64,000 bases of DNA from positions 1 through 64,000 of the forward strand of contig NZ_JBIVFT010000006.1 in the NCBI RefSeq assembly GCF_044748305.1. Direction: 5' to 3'. This DNA comes from Arthrobacter_E sp044748305. GTDB taxonomy: Bacteria; Actinomycetota; Actinomycetes; Actinomycetales; Micrococcaceae. Positions 51,903-61,072 of this stretch are shown here, piece after piece. The notes beneath the pieces are model-generated. The model ran no database searches and was not told where the DNA came from. It saw only the letters and a program-made list of their open reading frames with translations. Position numbers and translations under genes: made by a program. Each line of letters begins with the position of its first letter. Position 1 is the stretch's first letter.

Positions 51903-53585
51903 ATGGCAGCAGCCCAGACCATCCTGGAGAACGGATGGGTCTACACCGGCCACTCGCCCGCGCCGCGGCGGGCGGACATCGCCGTCGACGGCGGTCGCAT
52001 CCTGGCCGTCGGGGACCCTGGGACACTCTCCGCCCTGGTGGATGAGCAGACCCGGCGGCACGACCTCACAGGGCGGCTCGTGGTCCCCGGTTTCCAGGAC
52101 GCCCACATGCACCCCGTCTTCGCGGGTGTGGAACTGCTGCAATGTGATCTGACCACCGTGGAGAACGCCGAGGAGGCCGTGGAGGCCGTCCGCCGCTACG
52201 CCGAAGAGAACCCGGACGAGCCCTGGATCCTGGGCGCAGGCTGGTCCATGGACCAGTTCCCCGGCGGAACCCCGGTCCGCGCGCTCCTGGACGCGGTGGT
52301 CCCGGACCGCCCGGTGTTCCTGCAGAACCGGGACCATCACGGGGCCTGGGCCAACACCAAGGCGTTCGAGTCGGCCGGCATCGACGCCGCCACCCCGGAC
52401 CCGGACAGTGGACGCTTCGAGCGGGAGCCGGACGGATTCCCCGCGGGCACCGTGCATGAAGGCGCCATGGACCTCTTCAACGGTGTGAAACCGGGAACCT
52501 CCCGCGACCTCGCCTACGCCGGTCTGCTCAAGGCCCAGGAGCTGATGCTCTCCCAGGGCATCACCGCCTGGCAGGACGCCTGGGTCGCCGTGCCGGAGGA
52601 CGGGCAGACGGACACCCTGGAGCTCTACCTCGACGCGGTCCAAGCGGGTGAGCTGAAAGTACGCGTGCGGATCTGCCAGTGGTGGGACCGTACGGCCGGG
52701 CGCGCCCAATTGCAGCCCATCCTCGAGCGGCGTGAGCGCGTGGCGCAGGCGGCCACCCCGGAACGGCTCACCGCGAGCACCGTCAAGGTCATGGTGGACG
52801 GCGTCGCGGAGAACTTCACCGCCGCCATGCACCACCCGTACCGGGACCACCACGGCCACCACACCGACAACCGGGGGATCGAATTCTTCGACACGGAGGA
52901 TCTCAAGGGCTTCGTCACGGAGCTGGACGGCCACGGCTTCCAGGTGCATTTCCACGCGCTCGGCGACCGTGCGGTCACGGACGCGCTCGACGCTCTGGAA
53001 CATGCCCGTTCGGTCAACGGGGTGACCGGTAACCGGCACCATCTCGCACACCTCCAGCTGGTCCGGGCGGAGGACACCCCGCGCTTCGCGGAGCTGGACG
53101 CAACCGCCAACCTCCAGGCGCTCTGGGCCTGCCACGAGGAGCAGATGGACGAGCTCACCCTGCCCTTCCTGGAACCGGACGCCGAGGAACGGCACTATCC
53201 GTTCGGGGAGCTGGCCCGGCACGGAGCACGCCTGGCGGCGGGCAGCGACTGGCCGGTGTCCACCGCCGACCCCCTGGCCGCCATCCATGTCGCCGTGAAC
53301 CGGGTGGGGCCGGGCGAACGCCGCGAACCGCTCGGCCCGGACCACCAGAAGCTGAGCCTGAAGCAGATCCTGGACGCCTACACCCAGGGAACCGCCTGGC
53401 TGAACCGGCTGGATCATCTCACCGGCACCCTGTCCGAGGGGGCGCTGGCCGATTTCGCGGTGCTGGACCGCAACATCTTCGAACTCCCGGCCGAGCAGCT
53501 CCACAGCGCACGGGTGCTTCAGACCTGGATCGACGGCGAACAGGTCTTCGAGCGCGCCGCGGACGACGCCGAGGCGACGGCATGA
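51903..53585 (+). CDS. Amidohydrolase family protein (YtcJ-like, amidohydrolase_3)
   Basis: 560 residues. Metal-binding H68-x-H70 sits in GFQDAHMHPVFAG. Later motifs include GWSMDQFPGGTP, DHHGAWANTKAFESAGID, VHFHALGDRAVTDALD, HHLAHLQLV and LAAGSDWPVSTADPLA, all typical of the YtcJ/amidohydrolase_3 group. These enzymes hydrolyse N-acyl or related bonds. Start ATG 51903 has AGGAG. It is the first gene of an operon with an oligopeptide-type importer, and its stop overlaps the next start by 4 bp, suggesting it acts on the imported compound. Confidence 0.93.
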   Translation: MAAAQTILENGWVYTGHSPAPRRADIAVDGGRILAVGDPGTLSALVDEQTRRHDLTGRLVVPGFQDAHMHPVFAGVELLQCDLTTVENAEEAVEAVRRYAEENPDEPWILGAGWSMDQFPGGTPVRALLDAVVPDRPVFLQNRDHHGAWANTKAFESAGIDAATPDPDSGRFEREPDGFPAGTVHEGAMDLFNGVKPGTSRDLAYAGLLKAQELMLSQGITAWQDAWVAVPEDGQTDTLELYLDAVQAGELKVRVRICQWWDRTAGRAQLQPILERRERVAQAATPERLTASTVKVMVDGVAENFTAAMHHPYRDHHGHHTDNRGIEFFDTEDLKGFVTELDGHGFQVHFHALGDRAVTDALDALEHARSVNGVTGNRHHLAHLQLVRAEDTPRFAELDATANLQALWACHEEQMDELTLPFLEPDAEERHYPFGELARHGARLAAGSDWPVSTADPLAAIHVAVNRVGPGERREPLGPDHQKLSLKQILDAYTQGTAWLNRLDHLTGTLSEGALADFAVLDRNIFELPAEQLHSARVLQTWIDGEQVFERAADDAEATA

Positions 53586-55222
53586 GGGCCGGCCGCTGGA
53601 CCGCGCTGGTGGCCACCGCCGTCGTCGGTGCGCTGGCACTCTCCGGCTGCGGACGCATCGGCAACGCAGCGGGGGACGGCGACGGCGGGGCGAAGTTCAC
53701 CCTGAGTGAGACCTCGCCCGCGCCCAGCAAGGAGATCGACAGCTTCAGCTGGGCCATGTACGCGGAGCCGTTCTCGCTGGACTACGCCTACGCCTTCGAC
53801 TACCCGGACAACACCATCCTCTCCAACATCTGCGACTCCCTGTTCCGCTGGAACAAGGACCTGACGGTCTCCCCGGGCCTGGCCACCAAGGTGGACAATC
53901 CCGACCCCCTGCACTGGGTCTACACCATCCGTCAGGGCGTCAAGTTCCACGATGAGACCGTCATGACCGCCGACGACGTCGTGGCCTCCCTCCGCCGGCA
54001 CCTGGACGAGAAGGTGGGCTCGTTCTGGGCATCCGCCTTCCAGAACGTGGAGAGCATCGACAAGACCGGCCCGTACCAGGTGACCATCACCATGGCCAAG
54101 CCGGACTACACCCTCAACTCGGCCCTCGTCGGCGCACCGGGCGTCGTGGAATCCGCCAAGACCCTCGCGAAGGACGGCAAGGACTACGGCAACTCCGCTG
54201 CGGGTGTGAACTGCACTGGCCCATTCAAATTCGACTCCTGGGATGCCGGGGAGAGCGTGAATCTCAGCCGATTCGACGACTACTGGGACCCGAAACTCAA
54301 GGCCAAGGCGAAGCACGTCAGCTTCAAGATCCTCAGTGACGCGAGCGCCCGGATCAACGCCCTGCAGACCGGCGAGATCGACGGCGCGTTCATGATCCCG
54401 TCCAATGCGGCGGACATCCTGAAGGCCAACACGGACGCCGGCACTCTCTACTTCGGACGGGACACCACCGTCCAGAGCCTCGTTTTCACGGACCTCGCCG
54501 GCACGTTCAAGGACGTCCGGGTGCGCAAGGCCCTCATGATGGCCATCAACCGTCCCGCCTTGATCAAGGCCGCGGAGCAGGGCTATGCCAAGCCCACCGA
54601 CGCCCTGACCACACGCAATGTGTGGGGCGCGGCGAAGCCGTCCACCGTCGACGAGGCCTTCAAGGGACTGGCCCCGCTGGACTACAACCTGGACGAGGCC
54701 CGCAAGCTGGTCAAGGAGGCCGGCGCCAGCGGGAAGAAGGTGGTGTTCTCCACCGCCTCGCTGAGTGCGGCCTTCGACATCGAGACCCGGGCCATCGCCT
54801 CGGCCGCCAAGGACATCGGCCTGGTGCCGGAGATCAGGACCATGTCCAATGACAAATACACCACGCTGTTCTCCGACCCGGAGGCTCGCAAGGGCACGGA
54901 TCTGGTGCTGACATCCTGGTACCTCTCCAGCACCGAACCGCTGGAGATGTACAGCGTGCTCCGCACCGGGGACTTCAGCAACTATGGAGGCTGGTCCAGC
55001 CCGAAGTACGACGCGCTGGTCAACCAGGCCATCGGCACCAAGGACCCGGACCAGCGGGCCAAGCTGACGGCGCAGGCCGCGAAGATCGCCAGCGACGAGG
55101 TCGTCTGGGGTCCGCTCTACGAAACCGTCACCTCTATGTGGCTGGGCAAGCGCATCACCGGCGCCGACCCGTCCATCAACTACATGTACTACCCCTGGGC
55201 CGCACAGATCGGAGGCCGCTGA
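53582..55222 (+). CDS. Oligopeptide-type ABC transporter substrate-binding lipoprotein
   Basis: 546 residues. Signal peptide with lipobox LSGC, C23 lipidated. The SBP_bac_5 fold follows: PFSLDYAYAFDYPDNTILSNICDSLFRWNKD, WVYTIRQGVKFHDETVMTADDVVASLRRHLDE, VRVRKALMMAINRPALIKAA. The family binds peptides, nickel or other small molecules outside the cell. Its ATG overlaps the amidohydrolase stop by 4 bp. Confidence 0.94.
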   Translation: MRAGRWTALVATAVVGALALSGCGRIGNAAGDGDGGAKFTLSETSPAPSKEIDSFSWAMYAEPFSLDYAYAFDYPDNTILSNICDSLFRWNKDLTVSPGLATKVDNPDPLHWVYTIRQGVKFHDETVMTADDVVASLRRHLDEKVGSFWASAFQNVESIDKTGPYQVTITMAKPDYTLNSALVGAPGVVESAKTLAKDGKDYGNSAAGVNCTGPFKFDSWDAGESVNLSRFDDYWDPKLKAKAKHVSFKILSDASARINALQTGEIDGAFMIPSNAADILKANTDAGTLYFGRDTTVQSLVFTDLAGTFKDVRVRKALMMAINRPALIKAAEQGYAKPTDALTTRNVWGAAKPSTVDEAFKGLAPLDYNLDEARKLVKEAGASGKKVVFSTASLSAAFDIETRAIASAAKDIGLVPEIRTMSNDKYTTLFSDPEARKGTDLVLTSWYLSSTEPLEMYSVLRTGDFSNYGGWSSPKYDALVNQAIGTKDPDQRAKLTAQAAKIASDEVVWGPLYETVTSMWLGKRITGADPSINYMYYPWAAQIGGR

Positions 55223-55224
55223 CC

Positions 55225-56241
55225 ATGAGCGCACAGGCAACCGCCGTGCAGGAACCGCGGACCACGGCGCCCGCCCGCAAGGCGCGCCCCCGCTACCTGC
55301 GCTTCGCACTGGGCAAGGTCTTCTCGCTGCTCGTGACACTCTTCATCGCGTCCCTCGCGGTGTTCTTCTCCCGCTTCCTGGTTCCGGGCGACCCGGCCCG
55401 CTTCCTGCTGCGCGGCCGCAGCCCGAAGCCGGAGGCCCTGGCGGAGATCACCCACCAGTTCGGCCTCGACAAGCCGGCCTGGGAGCAGTACCTGAACTGG
55501 CTCGGTGGCATCCTGCACGGAGACTGGGGACGTTCCCTCACGTACCGCCAGGACGTCTCGGATGTCCTGCTCAACCGGCTTCCGACCACGCTGCAGCTCG
55601 TGGCCCTGGCAGCCGTGTTCATCACCCTGCTCGGTTTGCTGGCGGGCATCATCGCCAGCCTGAACAAGGGCTTCGGAGACCGCTTCATCCTGGTCACGCT
55701 CACTGCGGCCGGTGCCGTGCCGCCGTTCGTGGCGGCTATCGCCCTCGTGGCGCTGTTCGCCGTGCAATTGGGCTGGTTCCCGTCCTTCGGCAGCGGCGAC
55801 GGTTTCCTGGACCGGGTCTGGCATCTGACGCTGCCGGCCCTGGCCCTCGGCATCACCTACATCGCCTTCGTGGCCAGGGTGACCAGATCGTCCATGAACG
55901 AGCAATTGGTCCGCGAACACGTCGAGGTCGCCACGAGTCGCGGTCTGACCCGCTCCTCCGTGGTGTTCCGGCACGTACTGCGCAACGCCCTCGGCCCCAT
56001 CCTCACGGTCAGTGGCGTCATGATCGCCGGCCTCCTGGTCTCCAGCGCCATCATCGAGCAGACCTTCGGGCTCACCGGGATCGGGCAGCTGCTGGTCCAG
56101 TCCATCGACCGGCTCGACTTCGGCGTCGTCCAGGCCATCGTCATGGTGGTGGTCACCGCCTTCGTGGTGGTCAACACCGTGGTGGACCTCCTGCAGCCCC
56201 TCATCGACCCGCGGATCGCCGCCGGAACGGAGACCCGATGA
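55225..56241 (+). CDS. Oligopeptide-type ABC transporter permease (DppB-like)
   Basis: 338 residues, about six membrane helices. LFIASLAVFFSRFLVPGDPARFLLRG, LNWLGGILHGDWGRSLTYRQDVSDVLLNRLPTTLQLV and EVATSRGLTRSSVVFRHVLRNALGPIL are the DppB pattern. Start ATG 55225 has GGAGG nine bases upstream and lies just after the binding-protein stop. Confidence 0.95.
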   Translation: MSAQATAVQEPRTTAPARKARPRYLRFALGKVFSLLVTLFIASLAVFFSRFLVPGDPARFLLRGRSPKPEALAEITHQFGLDKPAWEQYLNWLGGILHGDWGRSLTYRQDVSDVLLNRLPTTLQLVALAAVFITLLGLLAGIIASLNKGFGDRFILVTLTAAGAVPPFVAAIALVALFAVQLGWFPSFGSGDGFLDRVWHLTLPALALGITYIAFVARVTRSSMNEQLVREHVEVATSRGLTRSSVVFRHVLRNALGPILTVSGVMIAGLLVSSAIIEQTFGLTGIGQLLVQSIDRLDFGVVQAIVMVVVTAFVVVNTVVDLLQPLIDPRIAAGTETR

Positions 56242-57095
56242 CCCTCTCGCTGACCCTGCCGAGACAGGGCTTCCGCCGCTACACTTCGGCGCTCTCCCCG
56301 CTGGCGTGGATCGCCGTGCTGGTGGCCGCCGTCGTCGTGCTCGTCTCCGTCTTCGCACCGACACTGGCGCCCTACGATCCCGACTACGTCGACCTGAACA
56401 ATGTGCTCGCCGGGCCGAGTTCTCAGCACCTGCTGGGCACTGACGCACTGGGCCGTGACCTGCTCAGCCGTCTCATGGTCGGTGGCCGGACCTCCCTGCT
56501 CGGCCCCACCCTGGTGGTGCTCGGCTCCACCGTGCTCGGGCTCCTGCTGGGCCTCGCGGCCGGCTGGTCCGACGGCTGGCTCGGCAAGGTCCTGGGCCGC
56601 GCGTTCGACATCCTCTTCGCATTCCCCGCCCTGCTGGTGTCCATGCTGGCCGTGGCGCTGTTCGGCAAGGGGCTCGTGGCTCCCATCATCGCCATGACCA
56701 TCGCGTACGTCCCGTACGTGGCCCGCCTGACCCAGGGTCTCGTGGTCTCCGAACGGACCCGGCCCTACGTCCAGGCGTACCGGGTCCTCGGCTTCCGGAC
56801 GCCCTGGGTGGTCCTCGGCCGGGTGCTGCCCAACCTCATCCCCACGGTCGGGGCGCAGTCGGCCCTGAACTTCGGCTACGTCCTGGCGGACCTGGCGGCG
56901 CTGTCCTTCATCGGCCTGGGCGTCCAGCCACCCACCAGCGACTGGGGCGCCATGATCGAGGAGTCCCGGGGCGCGTTGCTCGGCGGCTACGTGCTCCCCG
57001 CCTTCTGGCCGGCACTCGTGGTGGTGGTCGTGGTGGTCGCCGTGAACGTGATCGGCGAAGAGATCTCGGATCGGATCGGAGGCAAGCTCTCATGA
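56238..57095 (+). CDS. Oligopeptide-type ABC transporter permease (DppC-like)
   Basis: 285 residues. The DppC pattern is present: LAPYDPDYVDLNNVLAGPSSQHLLGTDALGRDLLSRLMVGGRTSL, and AYRVLGFRTPWVVLGRVLPNLIPTVGAQ for the ATPase-contact loop. The start overlaps the previous stop by 4 bp and its stop overlaps the ATPase start by 4 bp. Confidence 0.95.
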   Translation: MTLSLTLPRQGFRRYTSALSPLAWIAVLVAAVVVLVSVFAPTLAPYDPDYVDLNNVLAGPSSQHLLGTDALGRDLLSRLMVGGRTSLLGPTLVVLGSTVLGLLLGLAAGWSDGWLGKVLGRAFDILFAFPALLVSMLAVALFGKGLVAPIIAMTIAYVPYVARLTQGLVVSERTRPYVQAYRVLGFRTPWVVLGRVLPNLIPTVGAQSALNFGYVLADLAALSFIGLGVQPPTSDWGAMIEESRGALLGGYVLPAFWPALVVVVVVVAVNVIGEEISDRIGGKLS

Positions 57096-58708
57096 GCCAG
57101 CTGCTGGAAGTACAGGACTTCACCCTGGGATTCGCGGGGCGCGAGCCCCTGCTGAACGGCATCAGCCTGCACGTCGACGACGGCGAGGCAGTGGCGCTGG
57201 TGGGCGAGTCCGGTTCGGGCAAATCGCTGACCACGCGTGCCGCCCTGGGGCTGCTCCCGGAGCGCTCGCAGCATTCCGGGACTGTGGCGGTCCGTGGGCT
57301 GAACACGTTGACGGCAGGTGCTTCACAGCTCCTGGAACTGCGCCGGAACCGGGCGTCGATGATCTTCCAGGACCCCCGTGCCGGGATCAACCCGGTTCGC
57401 ACGGTGGGGGACTTCCTCACCGAGACACTCGTGCGCTGGCGTGGGCTCTCCCGGGCGGAGGCCACCGAACGCGCGGTGCAGCAACTGGAACAGGTGGGGC
57501 TGCGCCGGGCCAAGGAACTCGTGGCCCAGTACCCGCACCAGCTCTCGGGAGGCATGCTGCAGCGCGTCATGATCGCCGCGGCGCTGCTGGATTCGCCCGA
57601 GCTGCTGCTGTGCGATGAACCCACCACCGCGCTCGATGTCACCACGCAGGCGGGCATCGTGAAGCTGCTGAGGGACGAACAACAGGCGCGCGGCATGGGC
57701 ATGCTGTTCATCACCCACGATCTCAACCTGGCCTCCAGCCTGTGCGAACGCGTCTACGTGCTGCGGCACGGCCAGGTGGTGGAGCGCGGCACGGCACGCG
57801 AGGTGTTCCTGGCTCCGCGTGAGGACTACACCCGCCAGCTCGTCGGCGCGACGCCGAGCATCGAGCTGGACAAGGTCCCGGCGGTGCCCGAGGCTGCCGA
57901 CGGTGAAGAGCCGATCCTCGCCGTCGACTCCCTGAGCAAGCACTATGAACTGCCGCACGGAGAGACCCTCACCGCGCTGGACGCGGCCACGTTCACCCTT
58001 CCGGTGGGCGGGTCGCTCGGGGTGGTGGGTGAATCCGGCTCCGGCAAATCCACGCTGGCGCGGCTGGTGGTGGGACTGGAGACGCCGAGCGAAGGGACGC
58101 TCCGGCTCGGCGGCGTCGACCGACCGGACCGCCCCCTCAAGGCCCGGGAACGGAAGCTCCTGGCCGAGGACGTGCAGATCGTCTTCCAGGATCCGTACCT
58201 CTCGCTGGACCCGCGGATCGCCGTCGGGCATGCCGTCGCGGACGTCTTCCGGCTCCACCGGAAGCAGGGCAGGAAGCAGGCCCAGGACAGCGCCCGCGAA
58301 CTGCTCGGCCGGGTGGGGATCGGCCCGGAGCGTTTCGGGGCCAAACCCCGGGCCCTCTCCGGTGGACAGCGCCAGCGTGTGGCCCTGGCCAAGGCGCTCG
58401 CCGCACAGCCGCGGCTCCTCGTCCTGGACGAGGCGACGAGCGCCCTGGACGTCTCGGTCCAGGCCCAGGTGCTGGAACTCGTGGAGGAACTGCGGGATCA
58501 GCTCGGCCTGACGATCCTCTTCGTCACGCATGACCTGGCCGTGGTCTCCCGGATCTGCTCGCAGGTCCTCGTGATGCACCAGGGTCGGATCGTCGAGCAG
58601 GGCCCCACCGCCCGCATCCTCGCGGACCCCGGAGACGAGTACACGCGCAAGCTCATCGGTTCCCGGCCGCGGCCCCTCTGGGACCAGAGCGTCCCCACCG
58701 CGGTCTGA
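57092..58708 (+). CDS. ABC transporter ATP-binding protein with two fused ATPase domains (DppD-DppF-like)
   Basis: 538 residues containing two complete ABC domains. Domain 1 has GESGSGKS at 38-45 and LSGGMLQRV. Domain 2 has GESGSGKS at 313-320 and LSGGQRQRV. Both have DEPTTALD or DEATSALD Walker B motifs. It replaces separate D and F subunits, so the importer is complete with four genes. The start overlaps the permease stop by 4 bp. Confidence 0.95.
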   Translation: MSQLLEVQDFTLGFAGREPLLNGISLHVDDGEAVALVGESGSGKSLTTRAALGLLPERSQHSGTVAVRGLNTLTAGASQLLELRRNRASMIFQDPRAGINPVRTVGDFLTETLVRWRGLSRAEATERAVQQLEQVGLRRAKELVAQYPHQLSGGMLQRVMIAAALLDSPELLLCDEPTTALDVTTQAGIVKLLRDEQQARGMGMLFITHDLNLASSLCERVYVLRHGQVVERGTAREVFLAPREDYTRQLVGATPSIELDKVPAVPEAADGEEPILAVDSLSKHYELPHGETLTALDAATFTLPVGGSLGVVGESGSGKSTLARLVVGLETPSEGTLRLGGVDRPDRPLKARERKLLAEDVQIVFQDPYLSLDPRIAVGHAVADVFRLHRKQGRKQAQDSARELLGRVGIGPERFGAKPRALSGGQRQRVALAKALAAQPRLLVLDEATSALDVSVQAQVLELVEELRDQLGLTILFVTHDLAVVSRICSQVLVMHQGRIVEQGPTARILADPGDEYTRKLIGSRPRPLWDQSVPTAV

Positions 58709-58765
58709 ACACCGCACCCGACACATCGCAACTCTGAAACAAGCACCTTCAAACAGGAGATTCCC

Positions 58766-60178
58766 GTGCACAGCACCGTTTTCGAACGGAACGTCCCGTC
58801 CTCGGCCGTCGTCGAACAATCCCTGAAAGGCACCGTCCACCGGCCCTTCTGGATCGACGACCTCGGCCCTGACGTCCCACGGCACCCCCGGCTGGAAGGG
58901 GACGCCGCCGCTGATCTGGTGATCGTGGGTGGCGGCTACACCGGCCTCTGGACCGCATTGCGGGCCAAGGAACGCCACCCGGAGCGCAGCGTCATCCTGC
59001 TCGAAGCCGAGCAGCTGGCCTGGGCCGCCTCCGGGCGCAACGGCGGGTTCTGCGAGGCGAGCCTCACGCACGGCTATGAGAACGGCAAGAGCCGCTGGCC
59101 GGAGGAGATCGAGACCCTGGAACGCCTGGGCCTGGAGAACCTGGAACGCATGCAGGAGGCCATCGAGCGCTATGGCATGGACTGCGATTGGGAGCGCACC
59201 GGTGAGCTGAACGTCGCCGTCGAACCTCATCAGCTCCAGTGGCTGGGGGAGGAGAGCGGCGGCGTGGTCCTGGACCAGGAGGCCGCCCGGGCCGAAGTGA
59301 ACTCACCGACCTATCTCGGCGCGGTCTGGCTCAAGGACTCCGTCGCCATGGTGCACCCCTACAAGCTGGCCACCGAGCTGGCACGCGTGGTCACCGAGCT
59401 GGGTGTGGTCATCCACGAGGGCACCCGGGTGCGGGAGCTCGTGGACGGCGACTCCGGCGTCGCCGTGGTGACGAACCGCGGGGCCGTGCGTGCCGGGCAG
59501 GTGGTGTTGGGCACCAACGTCTTCCCGGCTCTGCTCAAGAGGAACAGGCTGATGACGGTGCCGGTCTACGACTACGCGCTCATGACCGAGCCGCTCAGCC
59601 AGGAGCAGCTGGAAGCCATCGGCTGGACCAACCGGCAGGGCATCGGCGACATGGCGAACCAGTTCCACTACTACCGGATCACCAAGGACAACCGCATCCT
59701 GTTCGGGGGCTACGACGCGCTCTACTTCTCGGGCCGCACCGTGGACGAGGGGCACGAGTACCAGCCCGGGACCTGGAAGAAGCTGGCGAGCCACTTCTTC
59801 ACCACGTTCCCCCAGCTGGCGGGCCTGAAGTTCACTCATCAGTGGGCCGGTCCCATCGACTCCAGCACCCAGTTCTGCGCCTTCTTCGGCACGGCCCGCA
59901 AGGGTCGCGTGGCGTATGCCTCCGGGTTCACCGGTCTGGGTGTGGGGGCGACGGCCTTCGCCGCCGACGTGCTGCTGGACCTGCTCGGCGGGCTGGACAC
60001 GGAGCGGACCCGGGTGGAGATGGTGCGCAAGCGTCCCTTGCCGTTCCCTCCCGAGCCGTTCGCCTCGGTGGGCATCAACCTCACCCGCTGGTCGATGGAC
60101 CGGGCGGACCACAACGAGGGGAAGCGGAACGTCATCCTGAAGGCGCTCGACGCCGTCGGGCTCGGCTTCGACTCCTGA
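58766..60178 (+). CDS. FAD-dependent oxidoreductase (DAO family, gamma-glutamylputrescine oxidase-like)
   Basis: 470 residues. The FAD loop IVGGGYTG with GGGYTG at residues 55-60 is followed by VILLEAEQLAWAASGRNGGFCEASLTHG. Later motifs include PVYDYALMTEPLSQEQLEAIGW, FHYYRITKDNRILFGGYDALY and HQWAGPIDSSTQFCAFFG. The family includes PuuB-type gamma-glutamylputrescine oxidase and other amine oxidases. The GTG at 58766 has CAGGAGA. It is the last gene of the amidohydrolase-transporter operon. It would give an aldehyde for the aldehyde dehydrogenase at 49.5 kb. Confidence 0.9.
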   Translation: MHSTVFERNVPSSAVVEQSLKGTVHRPFWIDDLGPDVPRHPRLEGDAAADLVIVGGGYTGLWTALRAKERHPERSVILLEAEQLAWAASGRNGGFCEASLTHGYENGKSRWPEEIETLERLGLENLERMQEAIERYGMDCDWERTGELNVAVEPHQLQWLGEESGGVVLDQEAARAEVNSPTYLGAVWLKDSVAMVHPYKLATELARVVTELGVVIHEGTRVRELVDGDSGVAVVTNRGAVRAGQVVLGTNVFPALLKRNRLMTVPVYDYALMTEPLSQEQLEAIGWTNRQGIGDMANQFHYYRITKDNRILFGGYDALYFSGRTVDEGHEYQPGTWKKLASHFFTTFPQLAGLKFTHQWAGPIDSSTQFCAFFGTARKGRVAYASGFTGLGVGATAFAADVLLDLLGGLDTERTRVEMVRKRPLPFPPEPFASVGINLTRWSMDRADHNEGKRNVILKALDAVGLGFDS

Positions 60179-60254
60179 GAGACGGACGACGACGGCGGGT
60201 ATCGGGGGCGCCGTCGTCGTCCGCCCTCCCGGCATCGAGGCAGCCCGCCCACCT

Positions 60255-60325
60255 GCCGAGTTCGTGGGTTTCGGTTGAGTTCGTGGATTAAATCCACGAA
60301 CTCAACCGAAACCCACGAACTCGGC
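60255..60325. terminator. Perfect 71-nt palindrome, bidirectional terminator
   Basis: Thirty-five base arms (60255-60289 and 60291-60325) are perfectly complementary around a single A. Each arm contains GAGTTCGTGG twice, so the element is also internally repetitive. It lies between convergent genes ending at 60178 (+) and 60345 (-). There is no T-run on either side. Confidence 0.75.
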
Positions 60326-60344
60326 GAAGAGGTGAGGCCCGGGT

Positions 60345-61007
60345 CTAGCGGCCCCAGCACTCCCGGATGGCGTGGATCATGGCGGCGAAGTCGTCCGCCA
60401 TGGCCGAGCCCTCGTAGTCGGGGTCGGAGAGCCATTGGAGCTGGAGGCCGTCCATGGCCGCGACCAGGCACCTCACCAGGGAATCCACAGGAGCACCCGC
60501 CCGGAGCCTGCCGTCCTCCTCGGCTTCGCGGAAGGCCTGGAGGATCATCTTCTCCGCCATCCGGTGGTGGGCCAGGAGCCACGAATTGGCGGGATGGTCG
60601 TGGGTGCTCGCCTCGCCTGCGAGCGTCGTGAACAGCCGGATCATGCCCGGTTGCCGGGTGTTCAGCCGGACCAGCTGGACCAGCCGTTCGATGGTGGCCC
60701 AGCCCCGCGGGGACGCCTGGGTCAGGCTCTCCAGGAGCTCCATGTCCTGCGCGTCGCGCCACTCCATGACCGCCCCCAGGAGCATGTCCTTGGTGGGGAA
60801 GTGGTGCAGCAGCCCGGTCTGGCTCAGGCCGCAGGCCCGGGCCACCGAACTCATCGACGTCGCGCGGAAACCCTCCTCGGAGAAGACCCGCGCGGCGGTG
60901 GCCAGAATCTCCTCACGCCGGGCAGCGCTGTCCGCCCCTTTGGGTCGCCCGCTGCTGCGGCGCCGGCCAGGGCCGACACCGGAGGACTGCGAGGAGACGG
61001 CGGGCAT
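60345..61007 (-). CDS. TetR family transcriptional regulator of the beta-glucosidase operon
   Basis: 220 residues from the ATG at 61007, which has TGGAG five bases upstream; an ATG at 61028 is possible. The N-terminal HTH REEILATAARVFSEEGFRATSMSSVARACGLSQTGLLHHFPTKDML is TetR. The C-terminal domain contains LVAAMDGLQLQWLSDP, shared with the TetR at 35757-36377. It lies 65 bp downstream of the beta-glucosidase gene in the same operon. Confidence 0.9.
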   Translation of the reverse strand: MPAVSSQSSGVGPGRRRSSGRPKGADSAARREEILATAARVFSEEGFRATSMSSVARACGLSQTGLLHHFPTKDMLLGAVMEWRDAQDMELLESLTQASPRGWATIERLVQLVRLNTRQPGMIRLFTTLAGEASTHDHPANSWLLAHHRMAEKMILQAFREAEEDGRLRAGAPVDSLVRCLVAAMDGLQLQWLSDPDYEGSAMADDFAAMIHAIRECWGR

Positions 61008-61072
61008 GGTGCTCCAGTCGGTTGACATCGGGAGGTGGCGTGGGAGACGGAACCCGTCTCCCACGCCCAGGC

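Noticed and set aside
51855..59230. Several long minus-strand open frames opposite the amidohydrolase, importer and ATPase genes
   Set aside because: They mirror strongly conserved genes on the plus strand, carry no recognisable motif and have biased compositions typical of antisense frames.
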